A DNA stretch of 64,000 nucleotides from Cyanophora paradoxa (lineage: Eukaryota > Glaucocystophyceae > Cyanophorales > Cyanophoraceae), in contig QPMI01000695.1 in the NCBI GenBank assembly GCA_004431415.1, forward strand, positions 7,501 to 71,500, given 5' to 3'. The notes beneath the pieces are model-generated. The model had not been told where the DNA came from and searched no databases. It saw only the letters and a program-made list of their open reading frames with translations. The position numbers and the translations under genes were made by a program. Within the stretch, counting starts at the first letter, position 1. The number at the start of each line of letters is the position of its first letter. Positions 29,536 to 41,305 of this stretch are shown piece by piece.

Positions 29536-32263
29536 ATGCCGCTCTCTGTGCTGTCTGCCAAGGTCGGCTCAGCGTTCGGTTCCATTAGAGCGTGGCTGGG
29601 CGGCGCCAGCGATGGCAGGCCGCGGCACGGCCAGATTGGCGGCAGCACCTGCGGCAGCCAGGACGACCTCGGCGAGGACGTGAATCCAGACGACTTTGGC
29701 GACGCAGCTTTGAGCGAGCAAGTCGTTCAGCCTGCGCATGCAGCGCCAGCTGCGCATGCGACGGCCGCGGTCGCGCTGGCGCCTCCCGCGGCGGAGCCGG
29801 CGGGCGGGAGCGACTCCCCACAAGTCTCGCCAGTACGCTCAGAGCTCGAGCAGAGCCCCGGCAGCGGCTGCTGTGAGACGCCAGGGACGCCTTTGGGTGG
29901 GGGTACGCCTGTACAGCCGTGTACGCCGCCAGTCGCAGCTGCCTCATCAGCGACCCCCGTGTACACGCCTGATCGCCCGCGTCGCAAGCGGGTAGTGGAG
30001 GCGCTGGAGGCGGAGGCACGCCGCCTCGTGAGCATCATCGGGCCACACGCAGTGCGCGTTATTATATATATATATATACATAAAAAGAGCTACCGAGAAT
30101 CGTACTTTATAGGCTACAAAATCGTTGGAGAAGAGCACCTTTCTGAACCACCGTCCGCAGGCCCAACGAGCCCTGGAAACGAGCAAATCGGGTCAGCTGC
30201 AAGTGAAGAAGGCGATGAGCATCGCCTGCAGGAAGCTGCGGGACACCTTCCCCGACTGCGAGATTCTAGAGTGGAAGGACCGCCACTGCATCTCGGACGT
30301 GCGCCCTTTCTCGAATGTTTTAACCCCCCATCCCGTTCTAAACCGACCCCGGGCAGGCGACGTACTTTGAGTTCACGAAGCTCCTGAAGAAGGCCCTGAA
30401 GAAGCACTTCGTGGGGCTGCGAGCCTTCCTCCCGTCGAAGCACTGCATCACGAAGCTACGGGGCAAGGTCAACGATGACCTCGAGAAGGCGCGGCGCGCG
30501 CGCGGGGCGGGGGTGAGGGACGAGGCTCACCGAGCGGTGCAGATCGTGCAGATCGTCGAAACAGCGGCGGGCGTCGGCGACGAGGAGAACAAGGGCAAGC
30601 CGGGCGTCATGCTCGAGCTCTTTGTGCCTCCGTCGAGCGCAGCGCCGGCGGCGGGCGGAGAGGCGGCAGCGCCGGCGGCGGGCGGAGAGGCGGCAGCGCC
30701 GGCGGCGGGCGGAGAGGCGGCAGCGCCGCCGCCCCGCAGAGCTGTCACGCCGACGCCCGCCCTGTCGGCCCTCATCAGCGCTTTCGTCCCGCTGCACAAG
30801 CACAGGGGGAAGAAGATCAGACCTCGAGTCCGCCTGGCGGGCGACGGGACGATCGCGTTCCGCGGGAAGAGCGTCTCCACGACCGACGGCATGACCTGCA
30901 TCGTGGCAATCGTCGACGGCTACTACGTCATCGAGGAGGACGGGACGCAGGCGTACCACGCGCTGAAGGGCGTTCAGAGCAGCTACGCCATCCTGCCCCT
31001 AATGCTCTTCGGCGGTAGCGACAGCGAGGAGAACCTGCGCCCACGCATCAAGCCCCTCGCCGACATGGTCGAGTACCTGAACGAGAACCCGCTCACCCTG
31101 ATCCCCGGGTACGAGCACGACAAGCCCGTCGAGGTCGAATTCTTGGTGACGGGCGACTACAAGTTCCTGCGCGTCCTCCTCGGCTTCGACCTGTGCCCGC
31201 ACTGCGATTCTGTCCACCGACGCGGGTCAGTTCGCCGAGTCACACGCGCTGAGATTCGGCATGGGGCTCACGTTGCTGCAGGTCCGAGTGCTCGGCGGTC
31301 GAAGTCGTGCGCGCAGCAGGGCCGCGGGATCGGGACGGCCTCCCTCCAGCCAGCGAACAGAGAATCCGCACCCCCGAGCACGACGCCAACGCCCTCCTGC
31401 AGCCGCTCCCGAACAGCATGCTGCCCGTCGCTGCCGTCGAGGTGAGAAGCCCGCGACACCTCGCCTCAGCAGACGCCAACGCGCACCTCAGGTCCGGCTC
31501 GACGACGCCCTGCACGGCATCAAGAGCTGGGTGGCCGGGTTCTTCGTCTACTTCTTCCTCGCCCTCGCCTGTGGTGCCTCCGAGGACCAGCAGAAGCGCA
31601 TCGAAGACCTGCAGCGTCATCTTCGCGATAAATACGCGCGGAACATCAAGTTCGAGAAGACCGAGAACGGGGCCACGTACAAGTTCTTCCAGAAGATCTC
31701 CGCCAACACCGCCAAGAAGATCCTGGAGGACCCCGAGGCGCCCGACACCCTCTTCAGCATCTGCTTCGGCGACAGTAAGGAGAGCTGGAGCGAGAAGACG
31801 AGGGGCATGCACGAGATTTGGCAGCTCCGCCAGATAATCTACCAGTACGAGCGGAACATGAAGCCCGACGAGGAGGCGCGGCAGCAAGTTATCGAGGCCG
31901 TCGCCGAGCTCCAGGGCCTGATGGAGACACACTTCCCGTTATGGAAGATCTTCACACGCTACATGCACTCGACGCTTGCGCACCTCGCGTTCTGGGCGCG
32001 CGTCGACAACACGAACGCGCCCGGCCGTTGGAGCTGCGAGGTCATCGAGTCCTACATGGGCCTCCTTCGGCGCCTGCGACACACCGTCACGTCTCTCGGT
32101 GGCGGGTGGAACAAGGACCTCGACATGCTCAAGCAGATCATGACGCACCAGCGGCGGCGCCTGGCGCTGTGGATGCGGAACATGACGGAGGCGAGCGTCG
32201 GCGGGAAGGACGCTGCCCACGCCGAGTACGACGCGCCCGTCGCCGCCAAGGCCTGGCCAGATG
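29536..32263 (+). CDS. Transposase-like protein, five exons, last exon split by an insertion
   Basis: Exons: 29536-30051, 30161-30298, 30357-31225, 31282-31441, and 31492 onward. All introns are GT-AG (109, 58, 56 and 50 nt) and join in frame. Exon 1 is low-complexity with a basic RPRRKRVVEALEAEA end. Exon 3 has RLAGDGT, then EVEFLVTGDYKFLRVLLGF and CPHCDSVH. Exon 5 has YMHSTLAHLAFWAR and GRWSCEVIESYMGLLRR. This order (DGT, GDYKFL, CxxCxxxH, H-x4-H, WSCE-x2-E) resembles a widespread uncharacterised transposase-like family in which DGT, GDYKFL and the final Glu would form a DDE-type RNase H-like site; similarity to KDZ transposases is possible. This assignment is from memory of the pattern and needs a search. 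At 32264 the frame enters the foldback element; it resumes at 40807. Confidence 0.7.
32257..32263 (+). repeat. 7-bp target-site duplication, left
   Basis: CCAGATG, immediately before the foldback element, repeated at 40800-40806. It lies within the coding frame of the transposase-like exon. Confidence 0.9.
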
Positions 32264-35039
32264 TACCCCGGCACTTTTGGCTCACCCACGCATTGCGTCG
32301 AAATTTGAGTCATTTTTCGACGCAGTGCTCCGAAATTTCACGCAATGCTTGAAAATGCGTCGGGGTTTCAAGCAGCGCTTGAAACCCCACGCAGTGCGAC
32401 GCAGCTGCCCGAAACTTCGAAGCACCGCGACTGCGCCAAATTCCCACTGCGTCTGGCTGCGTCGAGCGATGCAGCCTGGCAGCGCTAGCAGGCGTATCCT
32501 ATAGCTAGTACTAGTAGCTCGTAACCCATGCGGATTGCGGATTCAATGATTAATATTGCAGCGCGCGCGCTCGGGATCCACTGGGGCAGATCCGAGTGCG
32601 CGGGCGGATTGCAGCGCGCGCGCGGCTGTACCAGTACCGCAGTACTAGTATATCCGTACGTGCATGCTTAGTTTGCTCGCGCTTCTGGGCCGCTGGGCCG
32701 CGGCCGGGCCACAGCGGCGACAGGCCCGTGGCCAGCTATTGTGAATCTGTGGCATGCGCTGTTCATAAAAAGATGATGAACTGGAAGTATACAGGCTGTC
32801 CGGGATCCGAAATCTATCCCACGCACCAGCCCCTGAAGCCCGAATCCGAGCGCTAGCTAGTTGCCGAGAAAACGAAAACTAACTGCAATCAGCTGCCGAA
32901 CAGCGGGTAGTGCTGCTGTCCTGCCTGCAGCATCGTCCGCCGGCGGCACAGGCAGAATGCGCCCTCGCCGCACTCGCTGCGGCAAGTCACCGCGCTCGCT
33001 GCGCTCAGAATAAGCGGACTCCTAGCTTAAAGAGAGAAGTGGGAAGCAAGGGGACGTCTGCGCACCGAGGAGAGGGTAGCAGTCCCGCTTCCTCCGCATC
33101 CAGCATCCCTTGCCCGTGCCCGACTCCGTTTGACCTGTTTGAAATTGTGGAGTAAGGGAGACCAGGATGCGCTGCGGTGGAGAGCCCAGCGCCGACGCAC
33201 CGAGATTGCATTGCGTCCCGTGCTGGAGGCCGCAGCCAGTTCTTGCCCTGCGTGCTCTTCAAAGTGCAAGGCCGGAATTCGGGGTACACAGCTGTTGGGC
33301 GAAAGCGGCAGCGACACCAACAGCGATATCGATCGAGGATGCTTGAGGACGCCCTTCGGCTCAGCTTTCCGAGGAAGCCTGAGCGGTCCCATGCTCCTTC
33401 GCAGCTCGCTCGGCCGCGGTGCCGAGCACGTTGGCGGAAGCTCGCAGATGCGGCGCGCGGCCCTTTCGTTAGCTATAGCTAGGCGCATGTGGCCCGTGTT
33501 CTCGCAGCTGCATGTCTATGCCCTGGCGTGGCCGTGTTTCCGTGCGGCGCCGCGTTCACGGCCTGCCTTCCTCCCACAAACCGACGACGTGCGTCTATGC
33601 CGTGCCCTCCGCGTTCCACGCGTGACGTACAGCTCACTCGATTTCGCAGGGATCGCCGGCGGTGAGCCCCGTCGGCCCAGTTGGTTGGCCCTGCGCCCAA
33701 GCCGAGCCAAGGTGCGGCTACCGCCTGGACGGGGTGCGGGATCAGACGGGCTGCATCCCGTTTCTCGCTGTTGATCTCTCCTTCGTAGCGGGCGATGGCG
33801 TGCCGGCAAGCTGCTGGGCGGCGATCGCGCCCTGCCGAGCGCGTCGCCATCGCCGGGGGTGGGCCACCGGACTATAGCTTTGCGTCAGCGGCGCGCGAAC
33901 GCATGTCTCACGATTCTTGCTTGCGTTCCAGGCGCTGGATCGCGCGCGCCGTCTCCAGGCTCCGAATTCTGGACCCCTCTTCCACAGCTTGGTGAGGCTC
34001 AGGCCTAGACGAGGTGAGTTGAGCGGTCTGTGTGCGTACGCGTCGCTGACAAGGCGCTCCTGTCGCGCAGGATGATCGAGTCCCGGGGCGATGGTCGGAG
34101 GGAGCGGAGGGCGGCAGCATGGATTGCACGGCGGGGCGTAGGATCGGCGGGCGGCGGCCCGGGCGCACGCCTCGCGCGCCGCCGGCTGCCCGCCCGCCCC
34201 GGCCCGCCCCGCGCCGTCGCTTCGCCCGCCCCGGCGCCTTCGCCCCGCTCCGCCCCGTCGCTTTCGCCCCGCCCCGCAGAGTCGGTGCGCCGTGCTGAGC
34301 GCCCTGCCCGGCACAGCCCGGCCTGCCTGCTGCTGACGCCCTCGCAGCTCTCGAGGATTTTGAATTTTCGGGGCGTCCCGCTGCCGCGGGAGAGGATCTT
34401 CGAGCGCCCCGCCGCCCCGCCGTCCTCAGGGGACAGCGCCGGGGGTCGCTGAAGCTCGCAGGGCGGGGCGGAGGCGCGGCGAGCGGAGGCGCGGCTCGCC
34501 GCACGGGGTGGAGGCGCGGCGGGCGGCGGCGCGGCTCACCTGGCGGGGCGGAGGCGCGGCGGGCGGCGGCACGGCTCGCCGGGAGGGGCGGCGGCGCGGC
34601 GGGCGGCGCGCAGCTCGCCGGGCGGGTGAGGGTGCGGCGGGCGGCGGCGAAGCTCGGCGGGCAGGGCGGAGGCGCGGCGGGCGGCGGCACGGCTCGCCGG
34701 GAGGGCGGCGGCGCGGCGGGCGGCGCGCAGCTCGCCGGGCGGGGCGAGGGTGCGGCGGGCGGCGGCGAAGCTCGGCGGGCGGGGCGCGGGAGCGGCGGGC
34801 GGCGGCGCGGCTCGCCAGGCGGGGCGGAGGCGCGGCGGGCGGCGCCGCGGCTCGCGGGGCGGGGCGGAGGCGCAGCGTGCTGCGGCCCGGCTCGCCGCAC
34901 GGGGTGGAGGCGCGGCTGGCGGCGGCGCGGCTCGCCAGGGGGGCGGAGGCGCAGCAGGCGGACAGGACGGCAGGCGCGGCGGGCGGCGGCGTGGCTCGCG
35001 GGGCGCCGCGGTGGCGCGACGCGGCTTCGATTCGTGATC
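32264..35039 (+). repeat. Left arm of the foldback element
   Basis: It matches the right arm (37063-40799) in reverse orientation. Anchors are 32851-32938 with about 40080-40170, 33100-33260 with about 38935-39090, 33460-33860 with about 38300-38715, and the GC-rich minisatellite at 34450-35030 with about 37070-38000. The minisatellite unit is ~36-40 bp (GCGGCTCGCCGGGCGG-type). A related copy is at 59.2-62.2 kb. A splice-acceptor-like CAGGATGATCGAGTC near 34068 hints at a captured gene piece. Confidence 0.8.
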
Positions 35040-37062
35040 ACTGATCATGAGCGTGATGATCTCTTGTCATTCAATTTAAACAGATCCGAGGCTGCGCTGC
35101 CCTGCAACTTGGCACAAATGAAGTGTTGGCAATTGGGGCCCACTATTGCTTGGCGAGGCACCAGCACCTTTTCAGCGCTTGCCACTATTAAAATCAAATC
35201 TAGCGCCTTTGATATAGTCCAGGTACGCTTCTCCAGTCAGTGAAAAGGCCGGGATCTCAGAGTCTTTTCCTGGCTTCATGATCAATTCTCATGATCATCA
35301 TGAACACTGCATGCATGGGTGCTCAGATCCTCACTGCGAGCCAAATTGAAACTCGGGGCCCATATTGCATACGCCCGCGAGCATGCTGTTGGGGGTTCTC
35401 GAGGGCGCTGGATTTGATTATGAAGTTGGTTTAAGACAGATCCGAGGCTGCGGTGCCCTGCAACTTGGCACAAATGAAGTGTTGGCAATTGGGGCCCACT
35501 ATTGCTTGGCGAGGCACCAGCACCTTTTCAGCGCTTGCCACTATAAAAATCAAATCTAGCGCCTTTGATATAGCCTAGGTACGCTTCTCCAGTCAGTGAA
35601 AAGGCCGGGATCTTTTCCTGGCTTCATGATCAATTTTCATGATCATCATGAACACTGCATGCATGGGTGCTCAGATCCTCACTGCGAGCCAAATTGAAAC
35701 TCGGGGCCCATATTGCATACGCCCGCGAGCATGCTGTTGGGGGTTCTCGAGGCTGGATTTGATTATGAAGTCGGTTGAAGACAGATCCGAGGCTGCGCTG
35801 CCCTGCAACTTGGCACAAATGAAGTGTTGGCAATTGGGGTCCACTATTGCTTGGCGAGGCACCAGCACCTTTTCAGCGCTTGCCACTATTAAAATCAAAT
35901 CTAGCGCCTTTGATATAGTCCAGGTACGCTTCTCCAGTCAGTGAAAAGGCCGGGATCTTTTCCTGGCTTCATGATCAATTCTCATGATCATCATGAACAC
36001 TGCATGCATGGGTGCTCAGATTATCACTGCGAGCCAAATCGAAACTCGGGGCCCATATTGCATACGCCCGTGAGTATGCAGATGGGGGTTCTCGAGGGCG
36101 CTGGATTTGATTATGAAGTCGGTTTAAGACAGATCCGAGGCTGCGGTGCCCTGCAACTTGGCACAAATGAAGTGTTGGCAATTGGGGCCCACTATTGCTT
36201 GGCGAGGTACAAGCACCTTTTCAGCGCTTGCCACTATAAAAATCAAATCTAGCGCCTTTGATATAGCCTAGGTACGCTTCTCCAGTCAGTCAAAAGGTCG
36301 GGATCTTTGCAAAGCCTCATGATCAGTGATCATGATCATCATGAACACTGCATGCATGGGTGCTCAGATTATCACTGCGAGCCAAATCGAAACTCGGGGC
36401 CCATATTGCATACGCCCGTGAGTATGCAGATGGGGGTTCTCGAGGGCGCTGGATTTGATTATGAAGTCGGTTTAAGACAGATCCGAGGCTGCGGTGCCCT
36501 GCAACTTGGCACAAATGAAGTGTTGGCAATTGGGGCCCACTATTGCTTGGCGAGGTACAAGCACCTTTTCAGCGCTTGCCACTATAAAAATCAAATCTAG
36601 CGCCTTTGATATAGCCTAGGTACGCTTCTCCAGTCAGTCAAAAGGTCGGGATCTTTGCAAAGCCTCATGATCAGTGATCATGATCATCATGAACACTGCA
36701 TGCATCATGGGCATGGGTGCTCAGATTATCACTGCGAGCCAAATCGAAACTCGGGGCCCATATTGCATACGCCCGTGAGTATGCAGATGGGGGTTCTCGA
36801 GGGCGTTGGATTTGATTATGAAGTCGGTTTAAGACAGATCCGAGGCTGCGGTGCCCTGCAACTTGGCACAAATGAAGTGTTGGCAATTGGGGCCCACTAT
36901 TGCAAATTGCTTGGCGAGGTACAAGCATCTTTTCAGCGCTTGCCACTATCAAAATCAAATCTAGCGCCTTTGATATAGCCAAGGTACGCTTCTCCAGTCA
37001 GTCAAAAGGTCGGGATCTTTGCAAAGCCTCATGATCGTGATCAGTGATCATGATCATCATGA
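35040..37062 (+). repeat. ~350-bp satellite, six tandem units
   Basis: The marker CAGATCCGAGGCTGCG starts at 35081, 35437, 35782, 36130, 36478 and 36835, so the period is 345-357 bp. Each unit has a palindromic TGATCATGATCATCATGA part, GCATGCATGGGTGCTCAGAT, and an AT-richer ATTAAAATCAAATCTAGCGCCTTTG-like part. Base composition is much less GC-rich than the arms. The array occupies the centre of the foldback element. A single inverted copy is at 62185-62545. Confidence 0.95.
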
Positions 37063-40000
37063 GCACTACACCGCCCGGCGACCCGCGCCACCGCCCGCCG
37101 CGCCTCCGCCCCGCCCCGCGAGCCGCGCCGCCACCCCTGAGCCCCCGCCCCGTCCGACGAGCCGCGTCGCCGCCCGACGCGTTTCCGCCCCGCCCCGCGA
37201 GCCGCGGCGCCGCCCGCCGCGCCTCCGCCCGCCCCGCGAGCCGCGGCGCCGCCCGCCGCGCCCGCGCCCCGCCCGGCGACCCGCGCCTCCGCCCGCCGCG
37301 CCTCCGACCTGCCCGGCGAGCCGCGCCTCCGCCCGCCGCGCCTCCGCCCCGCCCCGCGAGCCGCGGCGCCGCCCGCCGCGCCTCCGACCTGCCCGGCGAG
37401 CCGCGCCTCCGCCCGCCGCGCCTCCGCCCCGCCCCGCGAGCCGCGCCTCCGCCCGCCGCGCCTCCGCCCCGCCCGCGAGCCGCGCCTCCGCCCGCCGCGC
37501 CCCGCCCCGCCCGGCGAGCCGCGCCGCCCCCGACACGCCTCCGCCCTGCCCGGCGAGCCGCGCCTCCGCCCGCCGCGCCTCCGCCCGCCCCGCGAGCCGT
37601 GTCTCCGCCCGCCGCGCCGCCGCCCCGCCCTGCGAGCTGCGCCGCAACCCGCTGAGCCCCGCCCTGCCCGGCGAGCCGAGTCGCTGCCCGACGCGCCTCC
37701 GCCCCGTCCGGCGAGCCGCGTCGCCGCCCGCCGAGCCTCCGCCCCGCCCCGCGAGCCGTGTCTCCGCCCGCCGCGCCGCCGCCCCGCCCTGCGAGCTGCG
37801 CCGCAACCCGCTGAGCCCCCGCCCTGCCCGGCGAGCCGAGTCGCTGCCCGACGCGCCTCCGCCCCGTCCGGCGAGCCGCGTCGCCGCCCGCCGAGCCTCC
37901 GTCCCGCCCCGCGAGCTGCGCCGCCGCCCGCCGCGCCCCCGCCCGCCCAGTGAGCCGCGCCGCCACCCTGCCCGGAGAGCCGCGCTCGCCGCGTCTCCTA
38001 CCTGGCCGGAGGGAGCCGTGCCACCGCCCGCTGTCTCGCTGAACCCGCCAGGCAAGTTTAGCGGGGGGAGAGAGGGGGGGGGGAGGGAGACAGGACGGGC
38101 AGCTGGCGGCGCGCGAGGCGCGCGCCCCGGGCGGCGGGCGATCGGACCTACAGGACGTGGCGGCTGGTGCCAAGGAGGCGGTAGCTGCGGCGACGGGGAA
38201 GCCTCGGCAGCTGCGGCGGCGGGCTCGGCGACGTGCGAGGCGTGCGCCCCGGGCCGCCGCCCGCCGATCCTACGTCCCGCCGTGCGATCCCTGCTGCCGC
38301 CCTCCGCGCTACTGAACGCGAAGCTATGGTCTGGAAGCGCACCCGCGGCCATGGCGATGGCAGGGCGCGTTCGCCGCCAGCGGCGTGCCGGCACTCCATC
38401 GCCCGCTACGAAGGAGAGATCAACAGCGAGAAGCGTGCGGCAGTTCGCCTGTCCCCCCGTTCCCGGCCAGGCGGCCGCCGCACCTTGGCTCGGCTTGGGC
38501 GCGGGGCCAACCAACTGGGCCGACGGGGCTCACCGCCGGCGATCCCTGCGAAATCGAGTGAGCTGTACGACACGCGGGGAACGCGGAGGGCACGGCATAG
38601 ACGCACGTCGTCGGTTTGTGGGAGGAAGGCAGGCCGTCAACGCAGCGCCGCACGGAAACACGGCCACGCCAGGGAATAGACCCAGCTGCGAGAGCACGGA
38701 CCACACGCGCCTAGCTATAGCTAACTTAAGGGCCGCGCGCCGCGTCTGCGAGCTTCCGAAGTTCCGCCAACGTGCGCGGAACCAAGCGAGCTGCGAAGGA
38801 GCCGGGACCGCTTCAGGCGCCCTCGAAAAGCTGAGCCGAGGGGCGTCAGGCGCCCTCGCTGTTTGGTCTCGCAAGGCGGGGTGCCGCTTTCGCCGAACAG
38901 CTGTGTACCCCAAATACGCTGCCTTGGAACGCTTTGAAGAGCACGCAGCTGCAGGGCAAGAACTGGCCGCGGCTTCCAGCACGGGACGCGATGGACTCTC
39001 GGTTCGTCGGCGCTGGGCTCTCCACCGCAGCGCATCCGGTCCTTACTCCGCATTTCAAACAGGTCAAACGGAGTCCGCACAGCTGCCGCGAACTTGACGA
39101 GCCTCGAGCGCGAACGACGCTCGAAGGTGCCTACTTGCATCCTCTCGCGTCCCCCGCCTGTCGCCGGCCTGATTTCAAACGCAGAGCGCTGCCCCAGCGC
39201 GGCGGGCGCCCGCTCGTGGCGGAGAGCGCTCGTGCACGCGTCGTTCTTGCCTCTTCAAGCGCCCTTGATCTGCATTCTTAGCCCGGCCGCCGCCGCCAAG
39301 TGTTCCTGCTTTTGGTCGGCTCGCGCAGAAAGGAGAAGGCGGCTGCCGATGCGAAGCAAGGTGCTTTTTCGTTTCATCTCCTTTGCCCCAATCCCTCATT
39401 CCGCTTGCGGTCCAGGGAACGGGGTGACTGGTCCGCGCGAGCAGAGCACCACCATCCAGTTCGCCTAGCGTCTTCTCCCGCAGGCCAGGTGCTCGCTCTT
39501 GTTTCCGCTACTCTCGCGTCGATGTTTTTGTGACGCCGGCCGCGTGCGCAGCGGAGCGGGTGCCGTTCTCGGACGCGTGGCTGCTGGACGCCCTCGGAGT
39601 TCATGCGCTTGCGGCCGCTGTGGCGCAGATGCGGCGGGTGCGGTCGTTTGACGGCGCGCATTCTTCTCTTCTTTCGGTTGACGCTCCGAGCGCAGCGAGC
39701 GCTGCGCCGTCGCGGCGACCGCGTTCCGGGCGCTCTCAAACTCGGTGTGGGCGCTCGGCGACAGGTGCGGTCTGTTTATTGGCGCGCGTTCTATCTTCTT
39801 TTGATTGACATTCCTCTCCGTGCGCAGCGAGCGCTCTGCCTTCGACGTCGGGCACGGGCAAGGGATGCTGGAAGCGGGGACGGGCCTGCTGCTCTCTCCT
39901 TGCTGCGGTGCGCAGACGTCCCCTTGCTTCCCACTTCTCTCTTTATGGTAGGAGCCCGCTTATCCTGATGCGCGCAGCGCAGCGAGCGCGGCGACGTTCC

Positions 40001-40799
40001 GCAGCGAGTGCGGCGAGGGCGCATTCTGCCTGGGCCGGAGGCGGGCTGCTGGCGACCGGCTGGGCATGCGCAGGCAGCGGACGATGCCGCAGGCAGGACA
40101 GCGCTAGCAGCACTACCTGCTGTTCGGCAGCTGATTGCAGTTAGTTTTCCTTTTCTCGGCAACTAGCGCGGGGGGACGACGCCGCTTGCAGGTCATTGCG
40201 TATTGTGTAAACCCCTCACAGCCTGAGTTGCAGGCGGGGCAGATTGGGGCAGATGAGCTCGAGGGCGCCCGCGCACGATCGGCCACGAGGCCGCTAGCTG
40301 TTTCACAGTGGGCGCACATGTACATCTACACGAGGCGCCGCGCGGGCTCGGGATTGGCCCAAAAGCCGCTGAGCTGTATGCGCATGCGCACATGTACTAC
40401 GGTACGACCTAGGGGCGCCGGCGCCACGCGTGCCCCGTCGAGCTTGACGACCGACTCTAGATCTCTCTCTCGGCGAGCTCGAGCGCTAGCCGCGTCGAGC
40501 TCAGGCCCATAGCAACGAGCTCGACGACCGTCGACCGGCCGGCGCCACGCTGCTGGCTATAGCTACGTATACGTACGCCGCGGCGCCGGCGCATGCGCAG
40601 TGCGTCCAGCTGCGTCGAGCGACGCAGTGCGTCGAACTTCGAGTGCGTCGAGCGACGCAGTTTCGTGAAACTTGGCGCACTGCTTGAAACTGCGTGGAGA
40701 TTTCGAGCAGTGCTTCATTTCCGACGCAATGCTTGAAATTCCCACGCAATGCTTGAAATTTCCGACGCAATGCGTGGGTGAGCCAAAAGTGCCGGGGTA
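37063..40799 (-). repeat. Right arm of the foldback element
   Basis: Inverted counterpart of 32264-35039, about 1 kb longer because of extra sequence around 39.1-40.0 kb that also occurs in the copy at 59.3-60.0 kb. This shows that the left arm has lost that part. It ends with the 37-bp terminal inverted repeat at 40763-40799. Confidence 0.8.
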
Positions 40800-40806
40800 C
40801 CAGATG
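40800..40806 (+). repeat. 7-bp target-site duplication, right
   Basis: CCAGATG, matching 32257-32263, directly after the right terminal inverted repeat. Confidence 0.9.
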
Positions 40807-41192
40807 GGCCCTTCATCCCCCGACCTGCGGCCCGTCCCCACCGGTCAGCGGCTATGCAGGGCGAAGGGGCGGCGGCGGCGCCGCCAGGGGGCGAGGAGGT
40901 GGCAGTGGTGCCCCTGCCTGCGGACGAGGAGGAGATCGACGAGGATATCGAGCTGCAGGAGGGGGATCCGGTGCCGGAGGACGAGGTGCCCGAGGAGAGC
41001 GGGGACGAGGAGGAGGAGGAGGAGGAGACCGCCGAGTACGACGCCGAGGCAGAGGAGGAGGCGGAGGAGGAGATGGAGGCGGAGGATGAGGGCGCCAACA
41101 TGCTCGATTTCGATGATAGGGCCCTAGCGGAGGTTCTAGCAGACGATCTAGCGGAGGGGGAAATAGACGAAATGGATTTGGACCAGACATAG
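40807..41192 (+). CDS. Distal part of the split transposase-like last exon
   Basis: Removing the insertion 32264-40799 and one copy of CCAGATG joins the upstream exon to this frame with no shift, so GCC TGG CCA GAT GGG CCC reads through. The segment has a short proline/arginine-rich link, then about 110 residues that are extremely acidic (runs of Glu and Asp), and ends MDLDQT with TAG at 41190-41192. An acidic C-terminal tail may bind histones or other basic proteins; that is a guess. The ATG at 40854 would be an internal Met of the original protein. As it stands this part is cut off from its promoter. Confidence 0.75.
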
Positions 41193-41305
41193 CGCACCTT
41201 GTAACCTAGATAGTGCGATTCTCAGTAGCAGCTTCACGACTTTGCCCTCTTGCGCGCCGCCACCGCGGCCGCGAGCTGTGCCGCGCGATCCTTCCTGCTG
41301 CAGGA

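Larger units (their letters stand above)
32264..40799. mobile_element. 8.5-kb foldback-type element
   Basis: The ends are perfect 37-bp inverted repeats (32264-32300 and 40763-40799), starting TACCCCGGCACTTTTGGCTC. They are followed by degenerate subterminal repeats of GCATTGCGTCGAAATTT / GCAGTG type. A 7-bp target duplication CCAGATG flanks it. Inside, long inverted arms (to about 35039 and from about 37063) match each other over most of their length, and the middle holds six satellite units. No transposase ORF was recognised, so it is probably non-autonomous. Open frames in the arms are Arg/Pro/Gly-rich and look non-coding. The structure is like Foldback (FB/Galileo-type) elements, but the superfamily is unknown. 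Confidence 0.85.

Noticed and set aside
35040-37062. CRISPR-like array
   Set aside because: Units are ~350 bp, nearly identical throughout, with no unique spacers, in a eukaryotic transposon.
37019-39097. 692-codon Pro/Arg-rich ORF in the foldback right arm
   Set aside because: It is a translation of the GC-rich minisatellite, and the inverted strand is equally open.
40854-41192. Independent small acidic protein gene starting at the ATG at 40854
   Set aside because: The frame joins exactly to the transposase-like exon when the insertion is removed, so it is better read as that protein's tail.
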